A stretch of DNA of 64,000 nucleotides, taken from Pterois miles (taxonomy: Eukaryota; Chordata; Actinopteri; Perciformes; Scorpaenidae). A program made the position numbers and the translations under genes. The stretch is taken from contig CAMQGK010000514.1 in assembly GCA_947000775.1 (NCBI GenBank), forward strand, positions 5,797,501 through 5,861,500, written 5' to 3'. Each line of letters begins with the position of its first letter. The stretch's first letter is position 1. Below are positions 1-12,044 of this stretch, piece after piece. Under the pieces are notes generated by a model that saw only the letters and a program-made list of their open reading frames with translations, was not told the origin of the DNA and made no database searches.

Positions 1-1226
1 ACGAAATGCTACATTTGGTTTTGTTATAATGCAAAGTATTAAAAGAGCCAAAATCATTAATATCAATACATACATTTGTTATTGTTATAAGATGCTAAGA
101 CACCATCATGTAGGGGAAAACCATGTCATGATTAATGAGGTGCATGCATAATTAACAGGCCACATGTAAAGACATTTATATTATCACTGAATGAGTTGCC
201 AGACATCAAGCATTTCTTTCTACTGTGTTCTGTTTAATTTAAGCCCATGTATGTAAAAACGCCATCCAGTGAAAACCATGCATCGCCAAATTAGGTGATT
301 AAGGGTTCCTTTAGAAATTGAGCTAATTCTCCCATTTTCTATATTAAATAAGCTTTAAAAAGAAGGAAACGGATGTGACTGATGTTAACTTCACTGACGA
401 GCGACTGTGACTAACGACAACCACAAGTCACATGACAAAATACGTCAAAGTTACTTTTGGTTTCACACGGGACCTTTGTCCCATCCACCGACCGCTCAAT
501 TTGAAAAGAAAAAACAGCAATAATAATTGCTAATAATTAAAGCCCCATACTTTATTTCCTCATGGTGCACATATTCCACAATAAAAAGCCTTGTGTTAGC
601 AAAGGAAGGAATTCTGTCCACAGAAAAAGAACACTTGAGGGCTTTTATTTTGAAATGAAAACAGGAAGAGTTTATTTAAAAATAAATCTTATATGAGATA
701 TTCTACAGATATAGACATGGAAAGTGTAGTAATGTTGCTGATATGTCAATACACAGTCAAACGATCACCTTCAATGAACCGTGTGGCTCACATTAAAAAT
801 AGGCGACACCTCGAATCTGTAGAAGAGACGCAGCTGACACATGACGCACGTCGCATGCAGGCAGTGTAGCTGCTCGAAACTGTTAAAAAACAACAGGCAA
901 CGCAGCCGCCGTGTGCTCCTGACGTTCCCTGTGTGAACAAGACGTCACGGCCGTGGGTGGTTTTACACTGGACTAAGTTGAAAGCCCGGCTCATCACAGT
1001 GTCGCTAAAAGGTGCCTCCGTGCATCGGTTTCTGATTGCCGAAGGGCACTGCCCAACTGGTGGACGAGTTGGGACTGGAACCAGGTTGTAGCTATTGAAA
1101 AGTTGATATGTTGGAGATGCATGGTTTTCACAGACACTCATCAAATGTTTTGTGTGATTTCTCTGAACTGAATGAGGTGACTGGACAGCAGCTGAGATGC
1201 AAAGAGTGCAGCCACTAAGAATAACG
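1..1226. other. Intronic DNA, no recognised feature
   Basis: AT-rich sequence with scattered short A and T runs. A minus-strand frame of 154 codons covers 788-1252 but shows no domain, no codon bias and no splice context, so I treat it as chance. Confidence 0.5.
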
Positions 1227-1230
1227 TTAG

Positions 1231-1574
1231 AGGGGACATATGAAAAACTCACTTTTCTTTTCTGGGCTGATTAGATCAGAAAATGTGATTCAACAAGCAG
1301 TACAGATCGGACTCCCCTTCCTATGTCACAGCTTGACAACTACCACTTTGCAAAAGTGCACCATATTTTTCTCACAAGCCAATCAGAGCAGACTGGTCTG
1401 TTTCAGAAGGCGGGCTTAAAGAGACGGGCACTAAAATAGAGGGTTTCAGACAGAGGGTGAATACAGGTTTATTCAGACAGACGGTATTAGAAAAATTAAT
1501 ATACATTAAAACATGTAAACATGTTTGAGTAGAAACCCAAAATACAACCTGAAAATGAGCATGTTATGTCCCCT
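1231..1574. mobile_element. MITE with TTAA-type ends (piggyBac-like, non-autonomous)
   Basis: The left end reads AGGGGACATATGA and the right end TATGTCCCCT, which are inverted copies; the inner parts (CTCACTTTTC and GAAAATGAGCA) also pair as an inverted repeat. The left flank is TTAG and the right flank TTAA, close to the TTAA target duplication used by piggyBac transposases. About 344 bp with no coding capacity. Both the family assignment and exact ends are inferred from the termini. Confidence 0.55.
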
Positions 1575-1578
1575 TTAA

Positions 1579-2522
1579 TGTTTCTAGAATGTGCCCTAAT
1601 ATGAGATGGATCCAACTTGTAGTACTGATCCGACTTACAGTAGTACTGTACTTTTCATCTCATGGAGTATCATTAATGTAACACTACAGTTTCTGATTTG
1701 TTGAGAGATTCAGACTGTAAGAGCCTGCCCACTCGTTCACTGTGACTGACTTCCATCAAGAAGACAATCCAGACGGCCCAAGAAGATGCTTATTTTCTCC
1801 AACAGAATAAGAAACAACTGTTGGGATACACAAACAAGAGCTGTAATACTTGGATTTCATCTCAGTACTATGTCTTCATTGAGTGTCGTTATAGAGGATG
1901 CCAAGACAAAGTCGGTTCTGGGAAAATATAACGCTCAACTATTTTGTCATCTAATAGCACACCTTGCATTTTCGGTGTTGTGTCTATATTAGGGAATGGT
2001 ATTTGGGGAAGCATCTTTCTTTATCTAGAACAACAGCCGTCTGATTTTCAAGGCAGTGCAAAGACTACCAGAAGCAGCACTTTGACATGTTGGTGTTTTC
2101 TGTTTGGTATTTTCATACCCAGAATATTTGTGCCTCTCTTCCCCGAACCTTCGAGCCAAACAAACAGTAGTTTCATGGAAATGAGGCAGCACAAAGCAAG
2201 GTGCTGGTATGTTGTTGAACGCTACCTCATACATGAGGTAAGAATAGACATGTTTTTCTTTTGGGTGGTGCAGCATCACCCCGCTGAAAATCTGGTGTCT
2301 CTAACAATAAGTACATGTTAAATACAAGTTATGTGCAAAAAATCCAGGAATAATGCTAATGATGTAAATAAACAGTTTAAATGAAACATTCACAAGCAAG
2401 TAGGTGTGATTTCAGGAAAAACACTCTGCAGGATGTTAAAATGTAGCAGTATCTGTCATTTGCAGGTGCTTCATACTGACAATATAAAAACCTCCTCCTT
2501 CAGTTACTGTAATTAAGGAAGC
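1579..2522. other. Intronic DNA, no recognised feature
   Basis: Unique-looking AT-rich DNA. Short frames on both strands near 1944-2321 overlap one another and have no recognisable product. Confidence 0.45.
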
Positions 2523-2690
2523 CGCAGGTGAATAGGGCAAAAAATTAATACTGTAGATATCACCATTAACCTTACCCAGTTGATTACTTACATTGAAACA
2601 ATTATTTTTTTCTATGACAAGTTTTCTGGAAAGGAATGTCTAATTATGCAAATGAGGCATTATCTTATCAAATATGTGCTAAGTTACATA
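2523..2690 (+). repeat. Diverged direct repeat, copy 1
   Basis: Shares an ordered series of blocks with 2861-3024: CAGGTGAATA, TAGATATC.CCAT, CCCAGTTG..TACTTACATT, AAACAATTATTTTTTT, AAGTTTTCTG and TATGCAAATGAGGC. The copies are about 340 bp apart in the same orientation, so this is a tandem duplication or two adjacent members of a dispersed repeat. Confidence 0.6.
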
Positions 2691-2860
2691 CATTTCCACA
2701 GCAGAAATCTAAACATCGGATAAGGCCAGGTTCAAAATGCCTGCCTTATTTTTGTTGAAAAGTTTGGTGGATGTAAGAGCAACTCTTTCTTTCTGACTCA
2801 AAGTCAGCAAAACAGCTTTTAAAGATATGAACTGTAAAAATTCATACATTTTTTACACTA

Positions 2861-3024
2861 CAGGTGAATAAGATAAAAAAAAACCTTATAGATATCGCCA
2901 TGAAACTTCCCAGTTGCTTACTTACATTCAAACAATTATTTTTTTGTATTAGTCTGTATTATAAGTTTTCTGAAATTGTATGGGTAGATATGCAAATGAG
3001 GCCTTATCTAATGTTAAGTTTGGG
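2861..3024 (+). repeat. Diverged direct repeat, copy 2
   Basis: Second copy of the unit at 2523-2690, with the same block order. The best-kept stretch, ATGCAAATGAGGC, contains an octamer-type ATGCAAAT motif in both copies. No coding potential. Confidence 0.6.
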
Positions 3025-4271
3025 TGAACTGAAGAGAAATCTACAGACATAAATAAAGTGCAGTAAAATAAACACCTAAATATGTATTTGGGATATTTTC
3101 TTAGTCTGAAATAAGACGTGTTAGGGAAACAAAATAGCCCAAAATCTCAAAATTGACCAGTGCCTGAAGCCCCCTTTAATCCCTACAAGCACCTAAAGGC
3201 AGCAGGACAGATATGTGATAAATCTGCATCCTGTGATTTGAAAAGTGGCGCGCTGGGCCGAGACACAACACACATTGATCCGCTGTGTTTAAATTCATTA
3301 CATCATGTGCAAACAACGCTGGGCTCCTGCAGACTTCCACGCAGACTTCTGTACACATCCGACTGGTCGATGGGCATTGTGATAGTTTATGTGACATGCA
3401 GTGGACACACTGAGACAATTATCACTCATTCTCTCTCTGTCTCCCCTCTCTCTCTCTCTCTCTCTCTGTCTCTGTCTCATCAAATAATGCTGCATTACCG
3501 GCAGGCGATATTCCCGGGTGCCATGGCCTCCTTTTTTGGCAGGCAAAAATGGCATCTGATTTCAATTCTTGAAATGCATTTATAGATGTGATACGATGTG
3601 ATACAGCACAAAATCAATCATATACTGTATGGTTTCTATGACTGAATTCTATAGTTACTGTAAAATGTATATTGAGAGTGAAGGTTAAGTACAGGAGATC
3701 ACTGGAAAATGTCACTGGAAACAAGACATATCTCTAACTCTGCACTTCCAATGTCTCCACAATTCATCTTTAAATGCACCATCTGCGATTGTTGTGCCTT
3801 ATTATATTCATGTCCATAAACTCTGCATCATTCAGACATTATTTTCCTACTTGGAGACACACTATCCTCTCCTTTTAGTAGGCTATTTTCAAAATGCCAC
3901 AGCTGTTCAGAATGTATGAGAGCAGTAAACACTGGCTGAGAAGTTTAATGTTTATCACCACAGCCCTCTGCCTTGCTTTAGCTAACACCTCACTGTTTCC
4001 AAGTTTTCATTAACCATCCTGCTTCCTGTTACTCCACAATATCTGAGCCTCGCAATAGTCTTTGCTTTCTTTGGCTATATAATTTGTCTTTAAAGGGAAA
4101 GTTTGACATGTCAGGAAATATGCTGATTTGCTTTCTTGCAGAGTTAGATGAGACCACTCTATACCACAAAACCACTCTTCTGTCTGTATGGTGAATATGA
4201 AGCTACTGCTAGCTTAGCTCAATGATTAAGCTTAGTCCGAAGGTAACAAAATCCACCTATCAGCACCTCTA
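3025..4271. other. Intronic DNA around the CT microsatellite
   Basis: Apart from the CT tract the region looks unique, with no exon-like frame flanked by splice sites. Confidence 0.45.
3429..3477. repeat. (CT)n microsatellite, imperfect
   Basis: About 48 bp of CT dinucleotides with a few CTGT and CCC interruptions; it reads as AG-rich in the minus-strand transcript. Confidence 0.9.
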
Positions 4272-4750
4272 AGGGCGCTTTCACAAGCCAACATTTAGTC
4301 TGCTTTAATTGAACTCTGGTGCAGTTCGCTTGGGCGGTTGTGAATGCAGTAATAGTACTCTGGAGCGGGCGATAACAACCGGTCCAGGATTGCTTGTGAG
4401 GGGTGGTCTCGGTCTCAAGTGAACCAAAACAAGGGCTGTTGAGCCGACATTTGTTGAGGCGGACGCAGGGAAACGAGAGGTTGGAGAGGACTGGCCTGGA
4501 CTTCTGCAGAAATCCAATGTTTGCTTGACATCTGGGTCGAAGAGAACATACAGAATATACTAAACAGCGTCCACAGAAATAGTGACATTTATAAAGTCAT
4601 TTTAGATAAATTGGAGGTGAAAGGATTAGTGCACACAGTAGGTAAAATGCAAAACGTCTAACAGCATGCGTGATTCCCTCCATAGAAATGGCAGCTCTTG
4701 AGCCAAAAAAGATAAATTTGCTCTTTCGTACACGGCCCAAATCAAAATAA
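4272..4750 (+). mobile_element. DNA-transposon-like repeat, copy 1 of an inverted pair
   Basis: Begins GGGCGCTTTCACAAGCC, which is the reverse complement of the right end of 8455-9012 (GGCTTGTTAAAGCACCC). Further blocks match in inverted order: GAACTCTGGTGCAGTTCG, AGTGAACCAAAACA, GAGAGGACTGGCCTGGACTT, TTTATAAAGTCA and GTGCACACAGTAG. The outer end is strong and the inner end vague, so this copy is probably truncated. Confidence 0.6.
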
Positions 4751-6202
4751 ACCTTATTGTATAAACAAATTATTTATTCTTTGTCCTGCATTTCCCAAAT
4801 CCTGAAATTACTTTTTCTCTTTCCTCTGTCTCTTAATTGCCTTTGGGATGTTTGGATGGAAGTGGAGCTCTGGCCAGCGTCTCCTGACAAGACCTCTGGC
4901 TCTCTGACTCTCACCCCCCACGAATGACACACTGGCCTCAAGCACATTCATACTTTGCCATGTAGATAACTGCAATCAGATGCATTAGAAGGCCAAACTG
5001 CACTCAGCTGCAAAACTTTATGGGTGTGAAATATCATTAGCACAATATCTTTTGTGAATTGGACTTTGAGACAGGGCAGATAGAGGTTGCAAATCCATGC
5101 TTTGTGATTTTCCCCCTGAGCGCGGAAACTTCTTATCTAACTCTTGGCCAGAAATATGTATGTATGTATATTTCCCAAACTTTTCCTTGAATACCTGACC
5201 AATTCATTCCCCACTGCACATAACCAATTCATGTATCTCACAACATTCGGTTATTATATCTCCATTAGAAATGTTCACTCACTAGACATCACTCTTCTGC
5301 AGATAACACTGATATTATGAAATTCTGTGTTGTCAATAATGGAGTCAGCCCTCACGATGTAATCTATACAATAACAGAAGCATCTCTCAAACCATGTTAG
5401 TAACCCAAATATAAGAAAAAACTAATAAACAATAGAAAACAACGCATCTAATAAACTGACAACAGCAGCAAAGTGAGAGAAACTGTTGAGACGTCCAACA
5501 TCTTTTATCTCACAAAACATTTCTTTATTGATAGATGCAATATATTTCAGGTTGACAGCAAACGCAGTTAATGGTTTTAATAGCACAACAACGTTATTAT
5601 TCATAATAACCGCATAATGATAATAAATGGGCATTCATTACGGCCTACACTACACCCTGCTGTGATACATGACATCAGTGTCTGGTTCAGATCTTCAGAA
5701 GACAAATGATATGTTTATTTGTTGAACTCTTGGCCTGTGTTGAATGTATAAATTGCACAGATGACAGATGAGATCTCTCTGGGTAGAGCGCCGCTTTAAA
5801 ACCAATAACCTTCATGGTGAGGATCTTAGCTCCGGTAGGAAATACATAAACCACAGGCCAAGAAAAGACAATTCTTTCAACACCTGACGCTGCTGTATTT
5901 GTTGCTGTGTCAGAGAAGTGCTGAGCGTTAAGTTACACACTGCTCTAAATAAATGTGGTCTGTCCAGAACAGCGAGCTGTCAAGTACACAAGGATGCATC
6001 TGTGGTGCAAGAAAAACATCTTTAAAGAATCTGTCTAACACATAATAAGGCTTAAACTTAATATGCCTTACACATTATTTATATACATACATATTTTAGT
6101 TCTGTTTAAATCCTATGATACTCTCTTCTGTTTTCTCTACATTTCAAGAACTTACACAAAACTAAGTATATTTGTCATTTTTGGAAAAACTAGAGGAAGA
6201 CC
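4751..6202. other. Intronic DNA, no recognised feature
   Basis: Unique-looking sequence with no exon-like frame. A tRNA-like phrase near 5780 (GGGTAGAGCG) has no matching B box or cloverleaf. Confidence 0.45.
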
Positions 6203-6535
6203 ATTTAAAGCAGCAGTAGATGCGATTGGAGCAAATATGATTTAAAAAAGGTTATATTTATAAAACAGTCTCTGTATCCTGACAGTAGTGCATGGGACCG
6301 GTAATCTGAAAAAAATCATGTGCCTCGGTGTCCTCCGCTGTCTGTCAATCACTCGCAACCTCCGACCAAACACTGAAATTAAACAGCGCCGATCAAAGAT
6401 GAATCAATATTCCTTTACTGCTACTGTAATGCCTATTTCGAGCATAAAATGATTTCAGAAACATCTTGTTTTGTACTGTCTGGCTATAAAATAAGAAAGT
6501 TTGTGACAGCAGCCATGTTGAGATCAGCCCACCAA
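6203..6535 (+). repeat. Dispersed repeat, copy 1 (pair with 21489-21795)
   Basis: Shares TTTAAAGC.G, TTGGAGCAAATATG, GGTAATCTGAAAAA/GATAATCTGGAAAAA, AAATCATGT.CCTC and TGTGTCCTC-type blocks with 21489-21795 in the same order. No ends or duplications could be defined. Confidence 0.5.
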
Positions 6536-8454
6536 ATAACTTCATTAAATTCTGTTATTGACTCACATTATATACAGTATCTACGCATTACACTACATAT
6601 GGTTACACCTTAGCCAATATTCACATTTATTCCAGCCACCCATACTTGCTGATCTGAGCTGAGTAATGGGGTGACAAAGCAGGACTATCTTACGGACTCC
6701 ACAAATGCACTGCATGCAATGTGCGATAGGATGGGATATTGCTGGGAAATTCATACATTTATTTGCTTGACTCATTCATCCCAACATGACCTAAACACGT
6801 TCATGTACTCTCTTTTCATACAGTGTAGATTCTACACAATACTATTACATTTTGCCTCAGAACACAAAACGGTTTCATAAAATGCACAAGATATGCTTAG
6901 ATAAATCCAACAGATGGCCAGACTCCCTTTTAACAGTGCAGGAAGGAAAAGAAATCATTCATTGTTATTTTAAATTTCTTACTGTACCAGTTTGCTGTTC
7001 TCTCTTCCAAATAATCCAGCCACGTAACCATCCATTCATGAAATGAAATCCTCCTCACCCCGGGAATATGCACCAACATTAATGGTATACAAGAGTTATT
7101 TAACAATGAACGAGACGTGCAACAGAAGCAATCCTGGCCTGTCGCACTGTAAACCAGAGCAACCCACTGCAAGTTAACAGAAAATTTTCCAATGATGTAA
7201 TTCATCGAATCATTCTTCAGCATATTATCTTAAATTTGGAGTGACGAAAAAAATAATAAAAAAAAATTGGGAATGCAAAGGTTGCTGGCTGCTGCAGAAG
7301 TAGAAAAGATATTAGCCAATTAAACCTCTTTTTCCTGCTCCAAACTATCGTTATTATATCAACCTTTAAAAATCCGCTATCGGTCGACCTCTAGAAAAAA
7401 CTCCCATTTTCTTCTGCTGAAATAAGAAGTCAAAAGACAGATACAGCTCACACATTGTTGTGGAAAGTTGAGCAGTCAGGATTAACTCGCACAGAAGATG
7501 AGTTGCAGATATGAAATACTTAGACATTACGTGGGGTTGAAAATATCTTTTTTTACTCTGCTACACATCTTACAGATCGAGAAACGACTCGATTCATCCA
7601 GCTGGAATAGATTAGGTATTGTGTTGTTTTTTCCTCATGCTTAAGGCAACAGCAGTCGAAGCTATTCACACAAGCTATAATGGATATTTTCTTCCTTCTG
7701 TTTCTACATTTCTTCTCCTTGTGTGCCGTTCTATCTCCTGGAAGGCACATCGGAGCTAAGACTGAAAAACAACACAATGCAAAGCTAAAATACTGTGTCT
7801 CTATAGCTGAGTAGCTGCCTGTGGACAGAGACGGTCTCCATCCTCTGCTTCAGACCCCCCTGGTCAAACAATGTTAGGCCACGTCTTGTTGAATCTGTTT
7901 GCATTTAATTCACAGCTTACGGCATTAATAGCTACAGCCTCCTGCTCACGCTGAACCCAGGGGCCTTTCTACCACCTGAGTCGGACTATAATAGCTCGTA
8001 CCGAGATACAGCTGTTCAATGCCCCCTACAGATGACACTGTATGGACAGCCAGAAGCGTCTCCGCTGAGGTGAGATGTTCATTTTCTCGACATATAGCTT
8101 GTTGGCCCACCTCCGCCTCTGTGTACAGCACCGTTAGTGACAGACACTGTTTAGAAACACTCACTAAATCCTCTGTATCCCTCGGCTGTGGATACTAAAG
8201 CATGTCTGAGCAGCAGAAACACACATCATCATGCAGGTCACCCTTCTGGGGGTTTCAACCAGAGCACACTATATACCATTATAAGTAGATGCATTTCAGT
8301 TTAGATATTTATGTGAGAGAAAATCAAAAAAAAAAAGACTGAAGGAAATGGAGAGTGACTGAAAGAGTGAAGGTGAATAAAAGAAAAGAAAAGGAAAGAC
8401 AAGTTGTGACTTCTCCTCATAAAAAGAGACGGTCATGTACAATCAATACACAAA
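6536..8454. other. Intronic DNA with a short repeat end
   Basis: Mostly unique-looking. Near 7376-7394 the phrase CGCTATCGGTCGACCTCTAG resembles the terminal sequence of a common teleost DNA-transposon family, but no partner end was found. Poly-A runs occur at about 7245-7265 and 8326-8336. Confidence 0.4.
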
Positions 8455-9012
8455 CAATAGCCATAGTCCGTTTGGCTAGTTTGAATCGGAGTGATATTGA
8501 TACTTGTGGTTTGTCTTCTCTTGAGTCTGGTTCGGTTTCACAGTGCACAAATTGAAACAGACTAAATAAAAATAAAAAATTGTTGAGGGGCGTGCATGAA
8601 GGGGCAAATTTATATATTTTGTCTCAAGAGCTGCCACATCTATGCAGAGAATAGTGTACTTTAATAGATTGCTTTTGAAGTTTTTTCAGCACTGATCTAC
8701 TGTGTGCACAAATCTCTTCTTCTCCAGTTTATCTAGACTTGACTTTATAAATATCACTATTTTTGTGGACTTCATCATATTCTGTATGGACTGCAGGAGT
8801 CCAGGTCAGTCCTCTCCCACTCATGTTAACCTGTCATTTACTTGTGTCCATCTCAACAAACGCCCGGACAGCCAGCCTGCATTTTGGTTCACTTGGAAAC
8901 GGACCAGTTGTTTTGGTCTGCAACAGAGTTCGATATTATTGTTCACAGCTGCCCAGACGAACTGCACCAGAGTTTGATTAAAGCGGACTAAATGTGGCTT
9001 GTTAAAGCACCC
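8455..9012 (-). mobile_element. DNA-transposon-like repeat, copy 2 of an inverted pair
   Basis: Inverted relative to 4272-4750. On the minus strand it starts GGGTGCTTTAACAAGCC, then gives the blocks seen in copy 1 (GAACTC..., CTGGACTCCTGCAG, TTTATAAAGTCAAG, GTGCACACAGTAG, GGCAGCTCTTGAG). It continues further inwards than copy 1. No transposase reading frame remains. Confidence 0.6.
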
Positions 9013-9264
9013 AAGGGTCTACAGCAATAATACTCAACTTACGGCCCCAAACCTACCATTGTCAAATTCACAATGAAAGTTTTTTTTTTCTGTACTTTGA
9101 CTGTGAATATGGTGTCAGAGTACTGTACATTAAAAAAAAACATCAAAATAGACTTATAAAAAAAAAAAATATCTAGCGGTCCAGGCTAAGCCCAGAATAT
9201 ATAATATGTAAATTATGTATTATTTGGCCTCCTGTCATTTTGCAAAAGTGCCCCCAGGCAAAGG

Positions 9265-9783
9265 AAGCTCTGTGAGGCTGTTCTTAAGCATAGCAGTGCT
9301 TAGAGCTGCATGCTAACAGCAGCATGCTAACATCTCACAACCACATGGTTAACATGCCGGGCCATGTTTACCATGTTCATCGTCTTAGTTTAGCATGTTA
9401 ACATGTGACAAACAGCACAAAGTAGAGCTGAAACCAAAGCATCAGACAAATTAAAAATATTCATCTGATGATGACCCAGATGAAGAGTTAATGAATCGCC
9501 AGAATGGTTCCAATCATTTCTGTGAAAAACATGAATATCTGCTCCCAGTGTCATGGCAATCCATCCAACAGTTTTTGAGACGTTTCACTCAAAAGTTAAT
9601 GTGAAGGTCTAATAAAAGCATGAAAATATCCTCCAAATTAATACAAAAAAATGTGAAAGTCAGTGCATCATCTCATCATTAGGATTCAACAAATGAATGA
9701 AACCGTGAACGTCTGTACACACTCAGTAATTATAGAGATATTTCAGTCTGGACCAAAGTGTTGGAGCGATAAACATCCATGCT
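9265..9783 (+). repeat. Dispersed repeat, copy 1 (GCTAACATG family)
   Basis: Contains runs of GCATGCTAACA-type words followed by AAGTAGAGCTGA, GACAAATTAAAA, CTGATGATG, TCATGGCAATCCATCCAA and AGTTTTTGAGA. The same order recurs at 29800-30322. The class of the element is not evident from its ends. Confidence 0.6.
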
Positions 9784-10583
9784 GTAGGAAAACAAAGATG
9801 CTGTTTATTCTTTGAATCTAGACAGGCAGATGGCTCGATACTAACTTTACGTAAATGTTTGAATACTGAGGTATGTGTCATTCATTTATATCCTAGTGTT
9901 TGAGAAAAAGAAGGTATTTCTGAAATGTGCTCACATTGGTATCGAGCTGCTAAACCCAAATGGTCATTTTCTCAAATTGTAGCAGTAATGAATATATTTT
10001 TAATATTTTGTTTGCCAAACACGCTTAAAAAAAGATGAAAAGAATGCGATTAGAAAAGACAGTTAGTGTTTACATGAGTAAAACTCTAACGCATTTCCAC
10101 TAAAAAGCATTGAGCAGTTATGCATCATTCTTGTTCAGGAAAGCCATAAAATGATGGCCAGCATTGCTACTGGCTATTACATTTTCCATTTTAGTTTCAG
10201 GACCCATCACTATTTACCTGAACCAAACAAATCAACATGTAATGGAGAAATCGGGCATGTGAGATCTCTCTCCCTTGAATTATACCACGGTTGAAAGAAC
10301 ATCTCCACGGTGCACAAATGATGTGTTAAGCAATGGTAATGTTAACATTTGAAGCCATTTACTGCTTTCAGAGGGAGGCTGTTTGGAGTGTGCAGCCACA
10401 TCCAAGTGTGGGCTGTAAAAGATGGCCAGCTCTACTGTTCATAAAAATCAACTGATATTGGCGTTAATTTGGGGACATTTTGTTCTCCACTTTTTTTTTT
10501 CTTTTGAGGCATCATCCAATAAAGTAGCTGTAACAGTTTCTAGATATTCTCATGTCAAGCCAGAGAGCCACTACTTCATGTAC
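9784..10583. other. Intronic DNA, no recognised feature
   Basis: Unique-looking AT-rich DNA with a T10 run near 10492. Confidence 0.45.
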
Positions 10584-10793
10584 AGTCTGTAGTTTATCTT
10601 CTTACTAAACTTCGCACTAAACTGCTCCGTCCATTTTCGCTGTGGCGCATCCTTGTCTGATTACAACACTAATCACTGAGATGATCAGTGACAAGACAAG
10701 ATACCTTCTTAATGAATATTGAGTCCCGCAGAGAAGTTTAGACAACTGAAAAAACAAACGCCATGACTAAAACATGCCTGTAAACTACAGACT
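10584..10793. mobile_element. Foldback element with 13-bp perfect inverted ends
   Basis: AGTCTGTAGTTTA at 10584-10596 is the exact inverse of TAAACTACAGACT at 10781-10793. Nested inside are CTAAACTTC/GAAGTTTAG, CTTGTCT/AGACAAG and TCACTGA/TCAGTGA pairs in the correct order, so most of the 210 bp could fold into one long hairpin. This is the shape of a foldback MITE; a structured RNA is the alternative. Confidence 0.5.
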
Positions 10794-11017
10794 CAGTGCT
10801 CCATACTGCATTCATTACATCACTCCATTAGATTTTTATTACGGTGCTGCGTGCAGAAGTCTTTAAACTGTACCTGAACAGTAAAAAAAAAAAAACTTGT
10901 CACCAGTACAAACCAAAACTCGCCATATGTGAATTTTGCTGACTTGGCACTCCTGACAGTAGAATAAAACCCGTCAATCTATAGGCTAAGGTTATGCAAT
11001 GAGTTGCGGTCATGCCA

Positions 11018-11110
11018 ACAGGGGTGTAAGAAAATATCAAAAATATCGCAATATTATGTTTTGTGATGGTGAATCGAGTCTCAAAAATGCTGTTTTGATT
11101 TTTAATCAAT
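11018..11110 (+). mobile_element. hAT-like repeat fragment
   Basis: CAGGGGTGTAAGAAAATATC followed by ATCGCAATATTATGTTTTGTGATGGTGAATCGA-like text is typical of the end of a teleost hAT-type repeat. The other end was not found. Confidence 0.4.
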
Positions 11111-11285
11111 ATCTTACATGCAGAGAGGTGCTTTCTTAAAGTAGTGTTATAATGTTGGATGTTATAGGGACTATAATAAATGCAAATGCAGATCCAACTG
11201 ACCACGTCTGACCACGCGGGCGCAGCAAACAAACTGTGATGAACATCTTTTACACATCCAGCAGATACAGAGCAAGGTTTGCATT

Positions 11286-11550
11286 TACCGTATTTTTCAC
11301 ACTATAAGGCACACTGGATTATAAGGCGCATTAAGCCAAACAAAACAGTCAGAGAAGTCAAACTTTATTTATCATTTAATAACTTCAATAACTCTCAAAA
11401 TTTTTCATTTGTAACACATGAAATACAAAACAATACACTCACTTTTCAGTTCATTCCTCTTCCACAAATCCATCAAATCCTTCATCATCAGTGTCTGAGT
11501 TAAACAGTTGGGCGATTTTAAGTGCGCCTCGTAGTGCGAAAAATACGGTA
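11286..11550 (-). mobile_element. Deletion derivative of a pogo/jerky-like DNA transposon
   Basis: The ends TACCGTATTTTTCACAC and GTGCGAAAAATACGGTA are inverted copies with one mismatch. On the minus strand, just inside the 5' end, a frame reads QLFNSDTDDEGFDGFVEEE and stops at about 11453. It is followed by an untranslated stretch and AATAAA near 11366, then the other end. The 265-bp element therefore looks like the 5' terminus joined directly to the last codons and poly(A) signal of a transposase gene. The acidic tail resembles the C-termini of CENP-B/pogo-type transposases; this assignment is from memory of the family. Confidence 0.65.
11451..11525 (-). pseudogene. Transposase C-terminal remnant
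   Basis: About 22 codons ending SDTDDEGFDGFVEEE and a stop, inside the element at 11286-11550. It lacks a start and any catalytic residues and cannot be functional. It could instead be a chance open stretch, but the acidic composition plus a downstream AATAAA argue for a gene end. Confidence 0.5.
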
Positions 11551-12044
11551 TTTGGTGTCATGTTTCTGGCCACCTGGTGAATGTAAGTCTCTTCTCATAG
11601 CTCTGCTTTTGGTCGCCACCACCTCCTGAGAAAACGTATCCGGCTCTTTGCCTGGTAAATGGTCCACTGTGCTTCACCGACTATTTGTGAACGTTGCTCT
11701 CATCGCTGCACTGCACAGCAGCAAACAGACAGAGGAGACTTTTATAGATTTTCTATTGACAACAGCTGCCTACTTTGGCAAAAATTGATGCTTTGGGACT
11801 AGTGAGACTGAACCAAAACAATAAAAGGCTAGAAATCCAAAAGCAACAAGCTAAATGATGCTCTAAACCTCTGCAGAGGGGAACCGCAGAGTCAGGTGAT
11901 AATTCCCTGTAGTTTGTCTGTTCTGGGCTACTGTAGAAAAATACTGTAGATATTAATGTTTTAATTCTTACACACTCGTCCTTCAAAGTTTGGAAAAGAT
12001 TGCTATCATTGGTTCAATGCAAACAGTCTAATTGTAAACTAGAA

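Noticed and set aside
788..1252. 154-codon minus-strand frame
   Set aside because: No domain, no codon preference, no acceptor or donor at sensible positions; its end overlaps the start of a MITE.
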